Source: Geminicoccus sp.
GTDB lineage: Bacteria; Pseudomonadota; Alphaproteobacteria; UBA7985
DNA length: 64,000 bases
NCBI GenBank assembly: GCA_002708995.1
Contig: PAPT01000022.1
Span: 39,185-103,184, forward strand
Direction of reading: 5' to 3'
In this document: piece after piece, positions 29,978 to 38,518 of the stretch
How positions within the stretch are numbered: the first letter of the stretch is position 1
Layout of the letters: each line of letters begins with the position of its first letter
Position numbers and translations under genes: made by a program
The notes under the pieces: model-generated
Told to the model about the DNA's origin: nothing
The model's input: the letters and a program-made list of their open reading frames with translations, nothing else
The model's database searches: none

Positions 29978-32082
29978 GGTCCTGTCACCTCCGCTCTCAC
30001 AGCCGCCTGATCGGACGGCAGGGCGTGCAGGCGCCCGATCTTGGTGGCCGCAGGGTAACCCGCCGCCAGCAGAGCCTTGAGGGCCTTGGCGGCCTCAGCG
30101 GCGGGCAGGGACAGTAACAAGCCGCCGCTGGTCTGCGGGTCGTGGAGCAGGGCGCCGAGGCTCTCCGGCAAATCTGCGGACACGTGCCCGGCGGTGGCGC
30201 GCTGGTTACCGGCGAGAATGCTGGGCCGAACCCCGGCATCAAAGGCTTCACGCGCCCCGGCGAGTAGGGGCAGCGCGTCGGCATCCAGAACCGCGCCAAG
30301 GCCATCGGGCAGGCTCGACAGCAAGTGCCCCAGCAGCCCGAAACCCGTCACGTCGGTGCGCAGGCCGATGGCACAATCAGCAACAGCTGCAGTGGCGGCG
30401 GCGTTATCCTGCTCGCAATGGTCAAAGGCTGCCTGCACGTGCTGCGGCAACACCCGGCCGAGCATCCGGGCAGCGAGGATCAAGCCCACGCCCAGTGGCT
30501 TGGTCAAAATCAGACTGTCGGCCGCTTCAGCCTCTCGGATGGTAGCACCGGCTTGGGTATCGCCGACCACGGTCACAGCAGCGCTCAGCTCAGAGCCCTC
30601 CGCCGTATGCCCGCCAATCACAGGTACGCCAGCGCTCTCCAGCCCGGCCTGCAACTGCTCCAAGTCGCGGGACAGAGGAACAGAGCGGGCATAGGGCAGG
30701 GTCAGTGCCGCCAGCAGGCGCGGGTGAGTGGCACCGGCGGCGTGCAGGTCGGACAGCGCGTGGACGGCAGCGACTTTGCCGAACAGGAAAGGGTCGTCAA
30801 AGCCATCGCGGAGCAGGTCGACGCTTGCAACTTCATGATCGTTGAGCGGGGCGACATCACCTGCGCGGCTTCTGTCACCCAGCTGGGCCTGCAGCACGTC
30901 GGGGCCGACTTTGCCGCCACAGCCTGCGCAGCGCTGGCTCTCCGGCTTGGCTTCCATACGGGCGACCATGGCCGCGCCGAAATCGTTGTAGGTCTCCATC
31001 CAGCGTCGGTCGATGCGGTCCTTGAGCGCGAACAGCGCACCGCCGAAAAGGCCGAAACTCAGCCCGCCCCAGACCGCCAGCGCGGCACCGGTGCCATCGC
31101 CGAGCAACTGCAGACCACGCTGCTGCATCCGGATCGGGCGGGTGGGGCGGTTTTCAGCGACCCGGCGCAAATTGTCGGCCAGACCCGGACCGGCGCGCAC
31201 GGAGAAGACACCGGCTTTCTCACGCGGAAAGGCCGCATAGTGGGCACAGTCGCCCGCGGCAAAGATATGCGGGTGCGAGACCGAGCGCAGGCTGGCGTCG
31301 ACGGTGATGAAGCCGCCGCTGTCGGTGCGCAGTCCGCTCTGCGCCAGCCAGTCGGGTGCGCGGGCGGGGGTCACGACGAGCACCTGATCAGCGTCAATGA
31401 AGCGCTCAGAGGTCTGCACGCCGCCGGCCGTGACTTGCTGCGCGGGTTGGCCAAGGTGCAGGAGAACGCCGCGCGCTGTCAGACGCTGCTCGGCCCAGCG
31501 CGAGGCCGAAGCCGGGAAGCGGGGCAGCAGGCGCGGCCCGGACTGCACCACGTCGATCGACAGCCCCTCAAACCGTGCAGACAGCGCCAGCGCCAGTTCG
31601 ACCCCGCCAGCCCCGCCGCCGATGATGCAGAGCTTGCCAGCCTGCTCCGCTGAGGCGGCGAAGGAACGAACGAAGCCTTCCAGCGGCTTGACCGGGGTGG
31701 CGTGTTCTTTTGCGCCGGGAATGGCGCCGAGGTCGGGCATGACCCCGACGTTGACCGAAGCGCTGTCAAAGCGCACCGGGGGACGACCGCGGACGTGGAA
31801 GGCGCCGGCAATCGGGTCCAGCCACTCGATCTCCCCGACCAGCAGCCTGTGTCCCCCCAGCACAGACAGCCGGTCGAGGTTCGCGGAGATTTCATCAAGG
31901 CCATAGCGCCCGGCGATGTGACCGGGCATCATCCCCGAATAGATCGAGGTTCGGGCGCGGGAAATTAGCGTCACCCGCAGGCCCGGAACCGGACGCATGG
32001 CGAGGCGACGGAGCACCTCGACGTGGGCATGCCCGCCACCGGCGAGGACGAGGTCGTGAATAATGGGTTGAAGCGGTTGCAA
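29968..32082 (-). CDS. selD: Selenide, water dikinase fused to an N-terminal FAD/NAD(P) oxidoreductase
   Basis: A 704-residue two-domain protein. Residues 1-375 form a pyridine-nucleotide-disulfide or NDH-2/SQR-like flavoprotein: FAD loop LVLAGGGHAHVEV, second NAD loop LCIIGGGAGGVELALALS at 151-168, and IFAAGDCAHYAAFP near 273-286. From about residue 385 it is SelD: RCAGCGGKVGPDVL carries the catalytic Cys388 and Lys391, then VIGGHTAEGSELSAAVTVVG and DVTGFGLLGHL. The protein should make selenophosphate from selenide; the flavoprotein half may produce or oxidise selenium species (inference). The start codon appears to be TTG with no strong ribosome site, so the exact start is uncertain. Confidence 0.92.
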   Translation of the reverse strand: MQPLQPIIHDLVLAGGGHAHVEVLRRLAMRPVPGLRVTLISRARTSIYSGMMPGHIAGRYGLDEISANLDRLSVLGGHRLLVGEIEWLDPIAGAFHVRGRPPVRFDSASVNVGVMPDLGAIPGAKEHATPVKPLEGFVRSFAASAEQAGKLCIIGGGAGGVELALALSARFEGLSIDVVQSGPRLLPRFPASASRWAEQRLTARGVLLHLGQPAQQVTAGGVQTSERFIDADQVLVVTPARAPDWLAQSGLRTDSGGFITVDASLRSVSHPHIFAAGDCAHYAAFPREKAGVFSVRAGPGLADNLRRVAENRPTRPIRMQQRGLQLLGDGTGAALAVWGGLSFGLFGGALFALKDRIDRRWMETYNDFGAAMVARMEAKPESQRCAGCGGKVGPDVLQAQLGDRSRAGDVAPLNDHEVASVDLLRDGFDDPFLFGKVAAVHALSDLHAAGATHPRLLAALTLPYARSVPLSRDLEQLQAGLESAGVPVIGGHTAEGSELSAAVTVVGDTQAGATIREAEAADSLILTKPLGVGLILAARMLGRVLPQHVQAAFDHCEQDNAAATAAVADCAIGLRTDVTGFGLLGHLLSSLPDGLGAVLDADALPLLAGAREAFDAGVRPSILAGNQRATAGHVSADLPESLGALLHDPQTSGGLLLSLPAAEAAKALKALLAAGYPAATKIGRLHALPSDQAAVRAEVTGPWV

Positions 32083-32090
32083 GGGCTGGG

Positions 32091-32309
32091 CTACTTCGGG
32101 TCAAACTGACTGCCCGGATCCTTTGCGCTCCAGCGGAACAGCGGCGGCAGAAAGAAAGCCCACAGAATGCCTGCAACGAGGTAGAAGGGGGCCTTGGCCA
32201 TTATCGGCCACCCGCCGGGGATCAGGGATAGGGCCGTGAGGGCGGCCCAGATATACAGGGGCAGACCGATGAGGATAATCAGGACGAGTATGATGGTTCT
32301 CCAGCGCAT
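32091..32309 (-). CDS. DUF2842 small membrane protein
   Basis: A 72-residue protein with two hydrophobic helices (TIILVLIILIGLPLYIWAAL and APFYLVAGILWAFFLPPLF). This size and the GLPLYIW motif fit the alphaproteobacterial DUF2842 family, whose function is unknown. It ends nine bases before the selD fusion start on the same strand and may be the first gene of the selenium operon. Confidence 0.75.
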   Translation of the reverse strand: MRWRTIILVLIILIGLPLYIWAALTALSLIPGGWPIMAKAPFYLVAGILWAFFLPPLFRWSAKDPGSQFDPK

Positions 32310-32324
32310 GGGAGTGAATTAGCC

Positions 32325-33248
32325 TTGGACGCCCAGTCTGCCAAGCCGTTTGGGGATCCCAGTGCGATTGAGGACTGGTGCGCGCAGCGTGATCTGCCGG
32401 TGCGGGTGGCTGCTCCACTGGGGGATGGCGCGCTCAATCTGCACTGGGCGCTGGAGCAGGTGGAGGGTGGCGCCGCGCTGGTGTTCCGCTGCCGGGGCGA
32501 AGGACACTGGATCACCGCAGGCTTCGAGGCTGAAGCCCGGGCCATGACGCTGGCGCGGCAGGCTGGCGTGCTGGCGCCGGCGGTGGTGCTGGCCGGCGCG
32601 CAGGCGCTCGTTATGACGCGGCTTGAAGGCAGCGCAGGCCGGGAGGCCGCCCTCGCCACAGCTGCGGAAAGCCCGGCCTTCCGGCAGGACGTGACCAGCC
32701 AACTGCACAGGCTACGTGCTGGGACGACGATCGACCCCGACGAAAGCCCAGGTGAGCCGTGGCTTGCGCAGGTAATCGACGCCTACATTGCGGCGCCGCA
32801 GGGCGGGCTTGAGCTGCTCACCCAGCCCGAGCGGGCGCGGGCGGTCGCGGCGGCAGCGCTGGAGACGGGCGTCGGCAGGGTTTGCCTCAACCACGGTGAT
32901 TTCCGCACCGGCAATCTGCTGGTGCAGGGGGGGGGGCTGTCGGGCGTGCTGGACTGGGAATTCGCGGGCTATCGTCCCGAGGAAGCCGACGTGGGCTGGA
33001 TGCTGTCTTCGGCGTGGCGCTATGGCCGGCCAGATCTGGATGCCAGTGGGCTGATAGCGCGCGAGCCCTTGCTGGACGCGCTCGGGCAAGCACCGACGGC
33101 CCGGTTGGCGGCGTGGGAAGCCTTGGCGCTTGTACGCTGGGCGGTCATCGCCCGGCGGCAGGATCAGCGTCAGCACGTCCAAGCTGGCACCAACGCTGAC
33201 GAAGGCGCCTTGCTCGATGAAGCCGAGGCCCTGGTCGCAGCGGCCTAG
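32325..33248 (+). CDS. Aminoglycoside phosphotransferase (APH)-family kinase
   Basis: A 307-residue protein kinase-like enzyme started at a TTG with GGAG 11 bases upstream. The catalytic loop is CLNHGDFRTGNLLVQ (HGDxxxxN), followed by the metal-binding LDWEFAGYRPEEADVGWML, where Asp replaces the DFG aspartate as is usual in APH. The N-lobe is short. Most genomic APH-family members phosphorylate small molecules such as acyl-CoA or sugar-related compounds instead of antibiotics. A run of ten G (32927-32936) encodes GGG between the two motifs. It is divergent from the DUF2842 gene and its stop overlaps the yciB stop. Confidence 0.8.
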   Translation: MDAQSAKPFGDPSAIEDWCAQRDLPVRVAAPLGDGALNLHWALEQVEGGAALVFRCRGEGHWITAGFEAEARAMTLARQAGVLAPAVVLAGAQALVMTRLEGSAGREAALATAAESPAFRQDVTSQLHRLRAGTTIDPDESPGEPWLAQVIDAYIAAPQGGLELLTQPERARAVAAAALETGVGRVCLNHGDFRTGNLLVQGGGLSGVLDWEFAGYRPEEADVGWMLSSAWRYGRPDLDASGLIAREPLLDALGQAPTARLAAWEALALVRWAVIARRQDQRQHVQAGTNADEGALLDEAEALVAAA

Positions 33249-33862
33249 GCCTTGTCCTGTTCGTCCTGGCTCTCGGCCAGATAGCGCCCCAGCGGCAGCG
33301 CGGAGATCACCGAAAGCACCATCACGCCGACAACGATGAACAGCTTGAGCCGGCCGTAGGGGTCAAGCATCTTATCGGCCGGAATATCCATGCTGTTGAT
33401 GTAGAACCGCAGTCCCTCGTTCGCGATCGCCCCGATCACGAAAATCCCAACATAGCGCCACGCCATGCTATTCCATGCGGCATCGGGGATTTCACCGGGC
33501 ATGCGCTCAGCCAGCAGCAGCTGGAACAGGTTGCGTCCGACAATCAGGAAGCCACCGAAGACACCCGCCAGCCCGAGCCACATGATCGTCGGCTTGGCCA
33601 TGATGAAGTTCGGGTCTCCGGTGACGATGGTCAGAACCCCGAAGAAGGTGATCAGGATTGCCGAGACCAGCGGCAACCATGGGGTCTTGCGTTCGGCCAA
33701 CCATAGCCAGGCCACGGCGACCACGCTCAGGCCGATGAAAATGATCAGGGCCAGCGTCTGCCCGCTGCCGAGGTTGGTATCGACGCCCTTGAGTAGCCAG
33801 TTGAGCACCACCCAGATCAGGATGGGGCCGAGCTCGAGGGCATTCTTCAGCATGGGGTTCAT
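33245..33862 (-). CDS. yciB: YciB/IspZ family inner-membrane protein (septation protein A)
   Basis: A 205-residue membrane protein with about five or six helices. The start MNPMLKNALELGPILIWVVLN and the central FIMAKPTIMWLGLAGVFGGF and PDAAWNSMAWRYVGIFVIGAIANEGLR are characteristic of the intracellular septation protein A/YciB family. Its role in envelope synthesis and division is known only broadly. It is divergent from the alpha/beta hydrolase gene. Confidence 0.88.
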   Translation of the reverse strand: MNPMLKNALELGPILIWVVLNWLLKGVDTNLGSGQTLALIIFIGLSVVAVAWLWLAERKTPWLPLVSAILITFFGVLTIVTGDPNFIMAKPTIMWLGLAGVFGGFLIVGRNLFQLLLAERMPGEIPDAAWNSMAWRYVGIFVIGAIANEGLRFYINSMDIPADKMLDPYGRLKLFIVVGVMVLSVISALPLGRYLAESQDEQDKA

Positions 33863-33946
33863 GAAGACACTGGCCTTATTTTCGTGAGATTGTTAAGCGA
33901 ACGACTGGCCCTAAAGTACGAACCCCGACTGCCAGGATCAAGGCGC

Positions 33947-34933
33947 ATGAAGACAACCGAACGCAGGATCACCGGTGTCGACGGCATATCGCTGTTTCTG
34001 CGGGTTTGGTCACCGGACCAGAGCAGTTCCCAGCCCGAGGCCAAGGCAGTCATCCAGTTCCTGCACGGGCAGGGGGAATACGGCGGGCGCTATGCGCATC
34101 TGGCCGAGTTTCTGACCGATCAGGGCTATATCATCTTCGTCAGTGACCACCGCGGCCACGGCCGGACCGTGTTCGAACAGCCCGAAGACGCGCGCGACGA
34201 GCACCGCATTCCCGGGCACATGGCCGACATGGATGGTTGGCAGAAGTGCCTGGATGATCAGGAGATCGTGCGCCGGCTGATCCGGGAGGAGCAGCCCGGT
34301 TTGCCGCTGATCCTCGCCGGGCATTCGCTGGGCTCGCTGATGATTCAAGATATGCTGATCCAGGATAGTCACCGATGGGATCTGGCCGTGCTGATGTCCT
34401 CGCGCGGCGGTCGCCCGGATATGAACGAGCGGGCGCTTGAAATCGCAGTCCTGTTCCAGTTCCTGATTAAGGGCGGGCGCAGCCCGGCGACCTGGACCGA
34501 CTACCTGATCATGCAGTCCTTTGCCCGGGAGATCGGCGAGGGCGAGAACCGCTCGGCCTGGACCAGCCGCGACCCCGAGGCGATCGCGGCCTACGACAAC
34601 GACCCGATGATGAACTTCACGCCGTCATCCCGGCACTGGTTTGACCACGCCAAGTTCATCAAGTCGCGGGCAAAGGTTTCTAACATCGCAAAGGTCCGGC
34701 CCGACCTGCCGATCCTGCTGGTCGCCGGCTCGGAAGACGCCATGGGCAAGAACGGTGATGCCGTGCGGGCGCTGGAAGCCGATTATCGAGCAACGGGCAA
34801 GACCGATGTCACCTGCACCATCTACCCCGAGATGCGCCACGAGCTGGTCAACGACATCGGCAAAGAACAGGTCTTTGAGGACATGCTGGCCTGGCTGGAT
34901 GACTGCGTGGCAAGGCTGGCGGGCAGGGCTTGA
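33947..34933 (+). CDS. Alpha/beta hydrolase (monoacylglycerol lipase-like)
   Basis: A 328-residue hydrolase. The lid and core are of the serine aminopeptidase S33 type: VIQFLHGQGEYGGRYAHLAEFL with the oxyanion region, SDHRGHGRT, the nucleophile elbow LILAGHSLGSLMIQD, and the late acid/base parts VAGSEDAMGKNGD and YPEMRHELVND containing the catalytic His. There is no signal peptide. The frame is open back to 33884 but AAGG precedes the ATG at 33947. The likely substrate is a monoacylglycerol or lysophospholipid. Confidence 0.82.
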   Translation: MKTTERRITGVDGISLFLRVWSPDQSSSQPEAKAVIQFLHGQGEYGGRYAHLAEFLTDQGYIIFVSDHRGHGRTVFEQPEDARDEHRIPGHMADMDGWQKCLDDQEIVRRLIREEQPGLPLILAGHSLGSLMIQDMLIQDSHRWDLAVLMSSRGGRPDMNERALEIAVLFQFLIKGGRSPATWTDYLIMQSFAREIGEGENRSAWTSRDPEAIAAYDNDPMMNFTPSSRHWFDHAKFIKSRAKVSNIAKVRPDLPILLVAGSEDAMGKNGDAVRALEADYRATGKTDVTCTIYPEMRHELVNDIGKEQVFEDMLAWLDDCVARLAGRA

Positions 34934-34989
34934 CCCCCAGGTCATCCGGATCAGCACTAGGCCGCTGTCAGCCCTGCGGGTTTGCGATG

Positions 34990-35018
34990 TTGGCAAGGGC
35001 GGCGAATAGACCTATTCT
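34990..35018 (+). promoter_or_regulatory. Promoter upstream of rpoZ
   Basis: TTGGCA at 34990-34995 and TATTCT at 35013-35018 are separated by 17 bases, a good sigma70-type promoter about 40 bases before the rpoZ start. It would drive rpoZ-rsh. Confidence 0.45.
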
Positions 35019-35056
35019 CAAGTCAGACACGTATTCAGAATGAGTGGTGAATTCCG

Positions 35057-35458
35057 ATGGCTCGCGTCACTGTTGAAGATTGCATCGAAGAAATCCCAAA
35101 CCGGTTCGAACTCGTCATGCTCGCCGCCCAGCGCGCGCGCCAGCTCTCGGGCGGCGTCACGCCGGAAGTCAGCCGCGACAACGACAAGAACTCCGTGATC
35201 GCCCTGCGTGAACTGGCCGACCGCCGCGTTGATCAGGACGACGTGCGCGAAGCCTACGTGCGCACGCTGCAGCGCTACGTCGAAGTCGAGGAGCTGACCG
35301 AGCTGCCCGACTTCTCCGCTCAGCGTCGCCAGCACCACAGTCAGGCTTCCAACAATCCTATGCTGCAGGACTTCTCGCCCTTTGGCGCGCGTACGGCGGC
35401 CGCACCGGTTCTCGACGGCGGTATGCGCTTCGAGAACGTTGTTATCGAGGAAGATTAG
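35057..35458 (+). CDS. rpoZ: RNA polymerase omega subunit
   Basis: The small subunit that stabilises the beta-prime subunit and forms part of the ppGpp site. It has 133 residues; the conserved core [33 protein letters not shown] is followed by [17 protein letters not shown] and an alphaproteobacterial C-terminal extension. It is 23 bases upstream of rsh, the ppGpp synthetase/hydrolase, a standard pairing of ppGpp maker and ppGpp target. Confidence 0.97.
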   Translation: MARVTVEDCIEEIPNRFELVMLAAQRARQLSGGVTPEVSRDNDKNSVIALRELADRRVDQDDVREAYVRTLQRYVEVEELTELPDFSAQRRQHHSQASNNPMLQDFSPFGARTAAAPVLDGGMRFENVVIEED

Positions 35459-35481
35459 CCGCGGTTCAGACCCCTTCGCCC

Positions 35482-37695
35482 GTGTCCGCTGCCGAAACCG
35501 GCATTCCTGAACAGGGCCTCGGACCGGCGACCAAGGCCCAGCTGATCAGCCGGGTGCAGCACGCGCATCCCGAATTCGATGCCTCTGTGGTCTCCGCGGC
35601 CTACGACTACGCCCAACTCAAGCACGCTGCCCAGACCCGGGCCTCGGGTGATCCCTACTTCACCCACCCGGTGCGCGTGGCAACCTATCTCGCAGAAAAG
35701 CGGCTCGACCCCGCCACCGTTGCCACCGCTCTGCTGCACGACGTGGTCGAGGACACGGACGCGACCAACGGCGATATCTGCAAGCGCTTCGGCTCTACCG
35801 TGGGTGAGCTGGTCGAGGGCGTCACCAAGCTCACCAGCCTTGAAGACACCAGCCGTGAACTCAAGCAGGCGGAGAACTTCCGCAAGCTGCTGCTGGCGCT
35901 GTCACGCGATATCCGGGTGCTGCTGGTCAAGCTGTCCGACCGGCTGGACAACATGCGCACCCTGCAATTCATCCCCAGCGATGAGCGGCGCTCACGCATC
36001 GCCACTGAAACGCTGGAGATTTACGCGCCGCTGGCCGCGCGGATTGGCATGATCGACCTCAAAGAAGAGCTTGAGGATCTGGCCTTTCTCGAGCTCATGC
36101 CCGAGGCTCGGGAGTCGATCATGCAGCGCACCGCCTTCCTGCGCGAGGCCGGAGACGCTGTTACTGTCGATATCATCCAGCAGCTTCGCCAGGACATGAA
36201 AGAGGCAGGGCTGAGCAACGTCGAGATCAACGGCCGGATCAAGACGCCCTATTCGATCTGGAAGAAGATGCAGACTAAGGACCTCGATCTGGGTCAGCTC
36301 TCCGACATCGTCGCCTTCCGCGTGATCGTTGAGGGCATCGGCGACTGCTATGCTGCGCTGGGCGCGCTGCACGGCAACTACTCCCACCGCATGGGCCGTT
36401 ACAAGGACTACATCTCCACACCCAAGCCCAACGGCTATCAGTCGATCCATACCGTGGTGATCGGGCCGGAGAACCAGTCGATCGAAGTCCAGATCCGCAG
36501 CCACGACATGCACCAGAAGGCCGAGCTCGGGCTGGCGGTGCACTGGGCATACAAGGACGGCACGGTTTCAGCCGATCAGGCGGCGGGTGACAACTACAAC
36601 TGGGTCAAGCAGCTGGTGGATATCCTAGAGTACTCCAAGGATCCGCAGGAGTTCCTCGACAACACCAAGCTCGACCTGTTCCAGAACCAGGTTTTCTGTT
36701 TCACCCCGCAAGGGCACCTGATCTCGCTGTCGAACGATGCGACCGTGGTCGACTTTGCCTATGCCGTGCACTCGGACGTCGGCAATACCTGCGTCGGCGC
36801 GCGCATCAACGGCAAGATCCGGCCGCTGCACACGGTCTTGCGCAACGGCGATCAGGTCGAAATCCTGCGCTCCAAGAACGCCGCGCCCAACCCCGAGTGG
36901 CTCAATATTGTTGTTTCGGCCAAGGCCCGCGCCTCGATCCGCCGCTACATCCGCAACGCCGAGCGTGACCAGCACGTCGCGCTGGGCCGACAGATCCTCG
37001 CCCGCGCCTATCGCATGAACGAGGTCGAGGCCAAGGAGAAGGCACTGGACGACATCGCCTCGAAATGGCGGCTGGAGGATGGCGAGGATGTGCTGGCACA
37101 GGTCGGGGCAGGGCTGATCCCGGCCGGTGACGTGGTGCGCACCCTGTTCCCCGGCATCGCGCGCGAGAACAGCGCCCGGTCCAAGGAACAGCGCGTGCTT
37201 GAGCGGTTGAAGGCCGGTGAGACCGTTGACCGGGGGCAGGCGGATTCCTCAAAGGTCGAGCTCAAGGGGTTGATCAAAGGGATGGCCGTGCACTTCGCCC
37301 GCTGTTGCCATCCGCTCCCCGGCGAGCGCATCGTCGGCATCGTGGCGACCGGCAAGGGCATCACCATCCACACCATCGACTGCGATAATCTGGTGAACTT
37401 CTACGACCAGCCCGAACGCTGGCTCGAGGTCGGCTGGGAGAGCAGCAGCGAGACGACGCACGTCGGCCGTCTGCGGGTTATTCTGAGCAACGAGCCCGGC
37501 GCGCTGGGGACCCTGACAACGCTGATCGGCCGGACCGGCGGCAACATCCTGAACTTCAAGTTCCTCAACCGTCAGTCTGACTTCTTCGAGACGCTGGTCG
37601 ATGTCGAGGTCGGTGACCTGCGACAGCTCAATGTCATTATCGCTACCCTGCGGTCGGCGCCGTCGATCGAAAGTGTGGAGCGGCAGCGCGGCTGA
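35482..37695 (+). CDS. rsh: Bifunctional (p)ppGpp synthetase/hydrolase Rsh (RelA/SpoT family)
   Basis: Controls the stringent response alarmone. A 737-residue protein with a GTG start and no obvious ribosome site, so translation probably couples to rpoZ. The hydrolase domain has YFTHPVRVA and LLHDVVEDTDAT (residues 84-94), the latter the active HD signature, plus KLSDRLDNMRTL. The synthetase domain has LSDIVAFRVIVEG and YKDYISTPKPNGYQSIHTVV, intact. TGS (VFCFTPQGHLISL), a zinc-finger/CC region (FARCCHPLPGERIVG) and a C-terminal ACT domain follow. Both activities look intact, as expected for the single long RSH of alphaproteobacteria. Confidence 0.96.
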   Translation: MSAAETGIPEQGLGPATKAQLISRVQHAHPEFDASVVSAAYDYAQLKHAAQTRASGDPYFTHPVRVATYLAEKRLDPATVATALLHDVVEDTDATNGDICKRFGSTVGELVEGVTKLTSLEDTSRELKQAENFRKLLLALSRDIRVLLVKLSDRLDNMRTLQFIPSDERRSRIATETLEIYAPLAARIGMIDLKEELEDLAFLELMPEARESIMQRTAFLREAGDAVTVDIIQQLRQDMKEAGLSNVEINGRIKTPYSIWKKMQTKDLDLGQLSDIVAFRVIVEGIGDCYAALGALHGNYSHRMGRYKDYISTPKPNGYQSIHTVVIGPENQSIEVQIRSHDMHQKAELGLAVHWAYKDGTVSADQAAGDNYNWVKQLVDILEYSKDPQEFLDNTKLDLFQNQVFCFTPQGHLISLSNDATVVDFAYAVHSDVGNTCVGARINGKIRPLHTVLRNGDQVEILRSKNAAPNPEWLNIVVSAKARASIRRYIRNAERDQHVALGRQILARAYRMNEVEAKEKALDDIASKWRLEDGEDVLAQVGAGLIPAGDVVRTLFPGIARENSARSKEQRVLERLKAGETVDRGQADSSKVELKGLIKGMAVHFARCCHPLPGERIVGIVATGKGITIHTIDCDNLVNFYDQPERWLEVGWESSSETTHVGRLRVILSNEPGALGTLTTLIGRTGGNILNFKFLNRQSDFFETLVDVEVGDLRQLNVIIATLRSAPSIESVERQRG

Positions 37696-37801
37696 GTGCG
37701 CCGACGTCCGATGAAGCCAAAGAAACCCGGCCTGCGCATGGCGCGGACCGGGCTGGGTTGTTCTGCGAGCGATGGGACGGCCTGTCTGCCGAGCGGGGCG
37801 G

Positions 37802-38269
37802 TTAGCTGCCGTAGTCGCAGACGTCCGAAGTGTCGCCGGAAATCTTGTATTCGAGCTTGGTGTAGTGCTCACAGAAGACGTACTCGTTTTCGGTATTCAG
37901 ACCCCCGCCGGTGGGTGGCGTGAACGAGGCCCGGTTGAGGTAGGACGCAAAGATGTTCAGATAGTGCGCCTGGCTCCAGCACGCCTGATGCTCGTAGGCA
38001 TGGGCGGTGAAGCACCAGCCGTGGATCGACCACCACTGGTGCGCCAGCGCGCCGTGGCTGTCACGGATCTGGATCAGTTCGCCGATGAAAAGCCCGCGCT
38101 GGTGGGTGTTGGTGACGCTGTAGAGTTCACCGTCTGACTCGAATTGAGCAACCACTTCAGGCTCCATCTGCTTCCAGCTCACTGCAGCATGGTTCGGGTG
38201 CGACTGGGCGGGCGCTGCGGCCCAGAGTGCAGCTATGGCGGCTGCGAGCGGCAGGAAAAAAGCCTTCAT
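37802..38269 (-). CDS. Hypothetical secreted protein, cysteine- and tryptophan-rich
   Basis: A 155-residue protein with a signal peptide (FFLPLAAAIAALWAAAPAQS). The mature part has four cysteines (IHGWCFTAHAYEHQACWSQ, VFCEHY, SDVCDYG), which may form disulfides in the periplasm, and many aromatic residues. I recognise no family. It lies between rsh and amtB on the opposite strand, with a normal start. Confidence 0.6.
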   Translation of the reverse strand: MKAFFLPLAAAIAALWAAAPAQSHPNHAAVSWKQMEPEVVAQFESDGELYSVTNTHQRGLFIGELIQIRDSHGALAHQWWSIHGWCFTAHAYEHQACWSQAHYLNIFASYLNRASFTPPTGGGLNTENEYVFCEHYTKLEYKISGDTSDVCDYGS

Positions 38270-38518
38270 GGGATGCCTCCTTGGTCGTCCATTCCCGTTT
38301 TCTACAACATCACAGGGCGGGTTTGTAGTGCCTTAAGGTTCACAGGCCGGCAGCACAACCCGTGGACTCGCTCAGACACGAAATGAACAAATATTATTTA
38401 AATGCGAAGATTATGACTGGATGTGACTAAATGATGTGCTAATCGCCCCGTCGTTTGGGCGCTTTGAGCAGAGTCTCGTCCGCCTCGTTGTTGTTTGGTT
38501 GCTCTAACGAGACGGATT

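Noticed and set aside
32325..33248. Antibiotic resistance by aminoglycoside phosphorylation
   Set aside because: Only the general APH fold is visible; most such chromosomal genes act on other small molecules and no resistance-type context is present.
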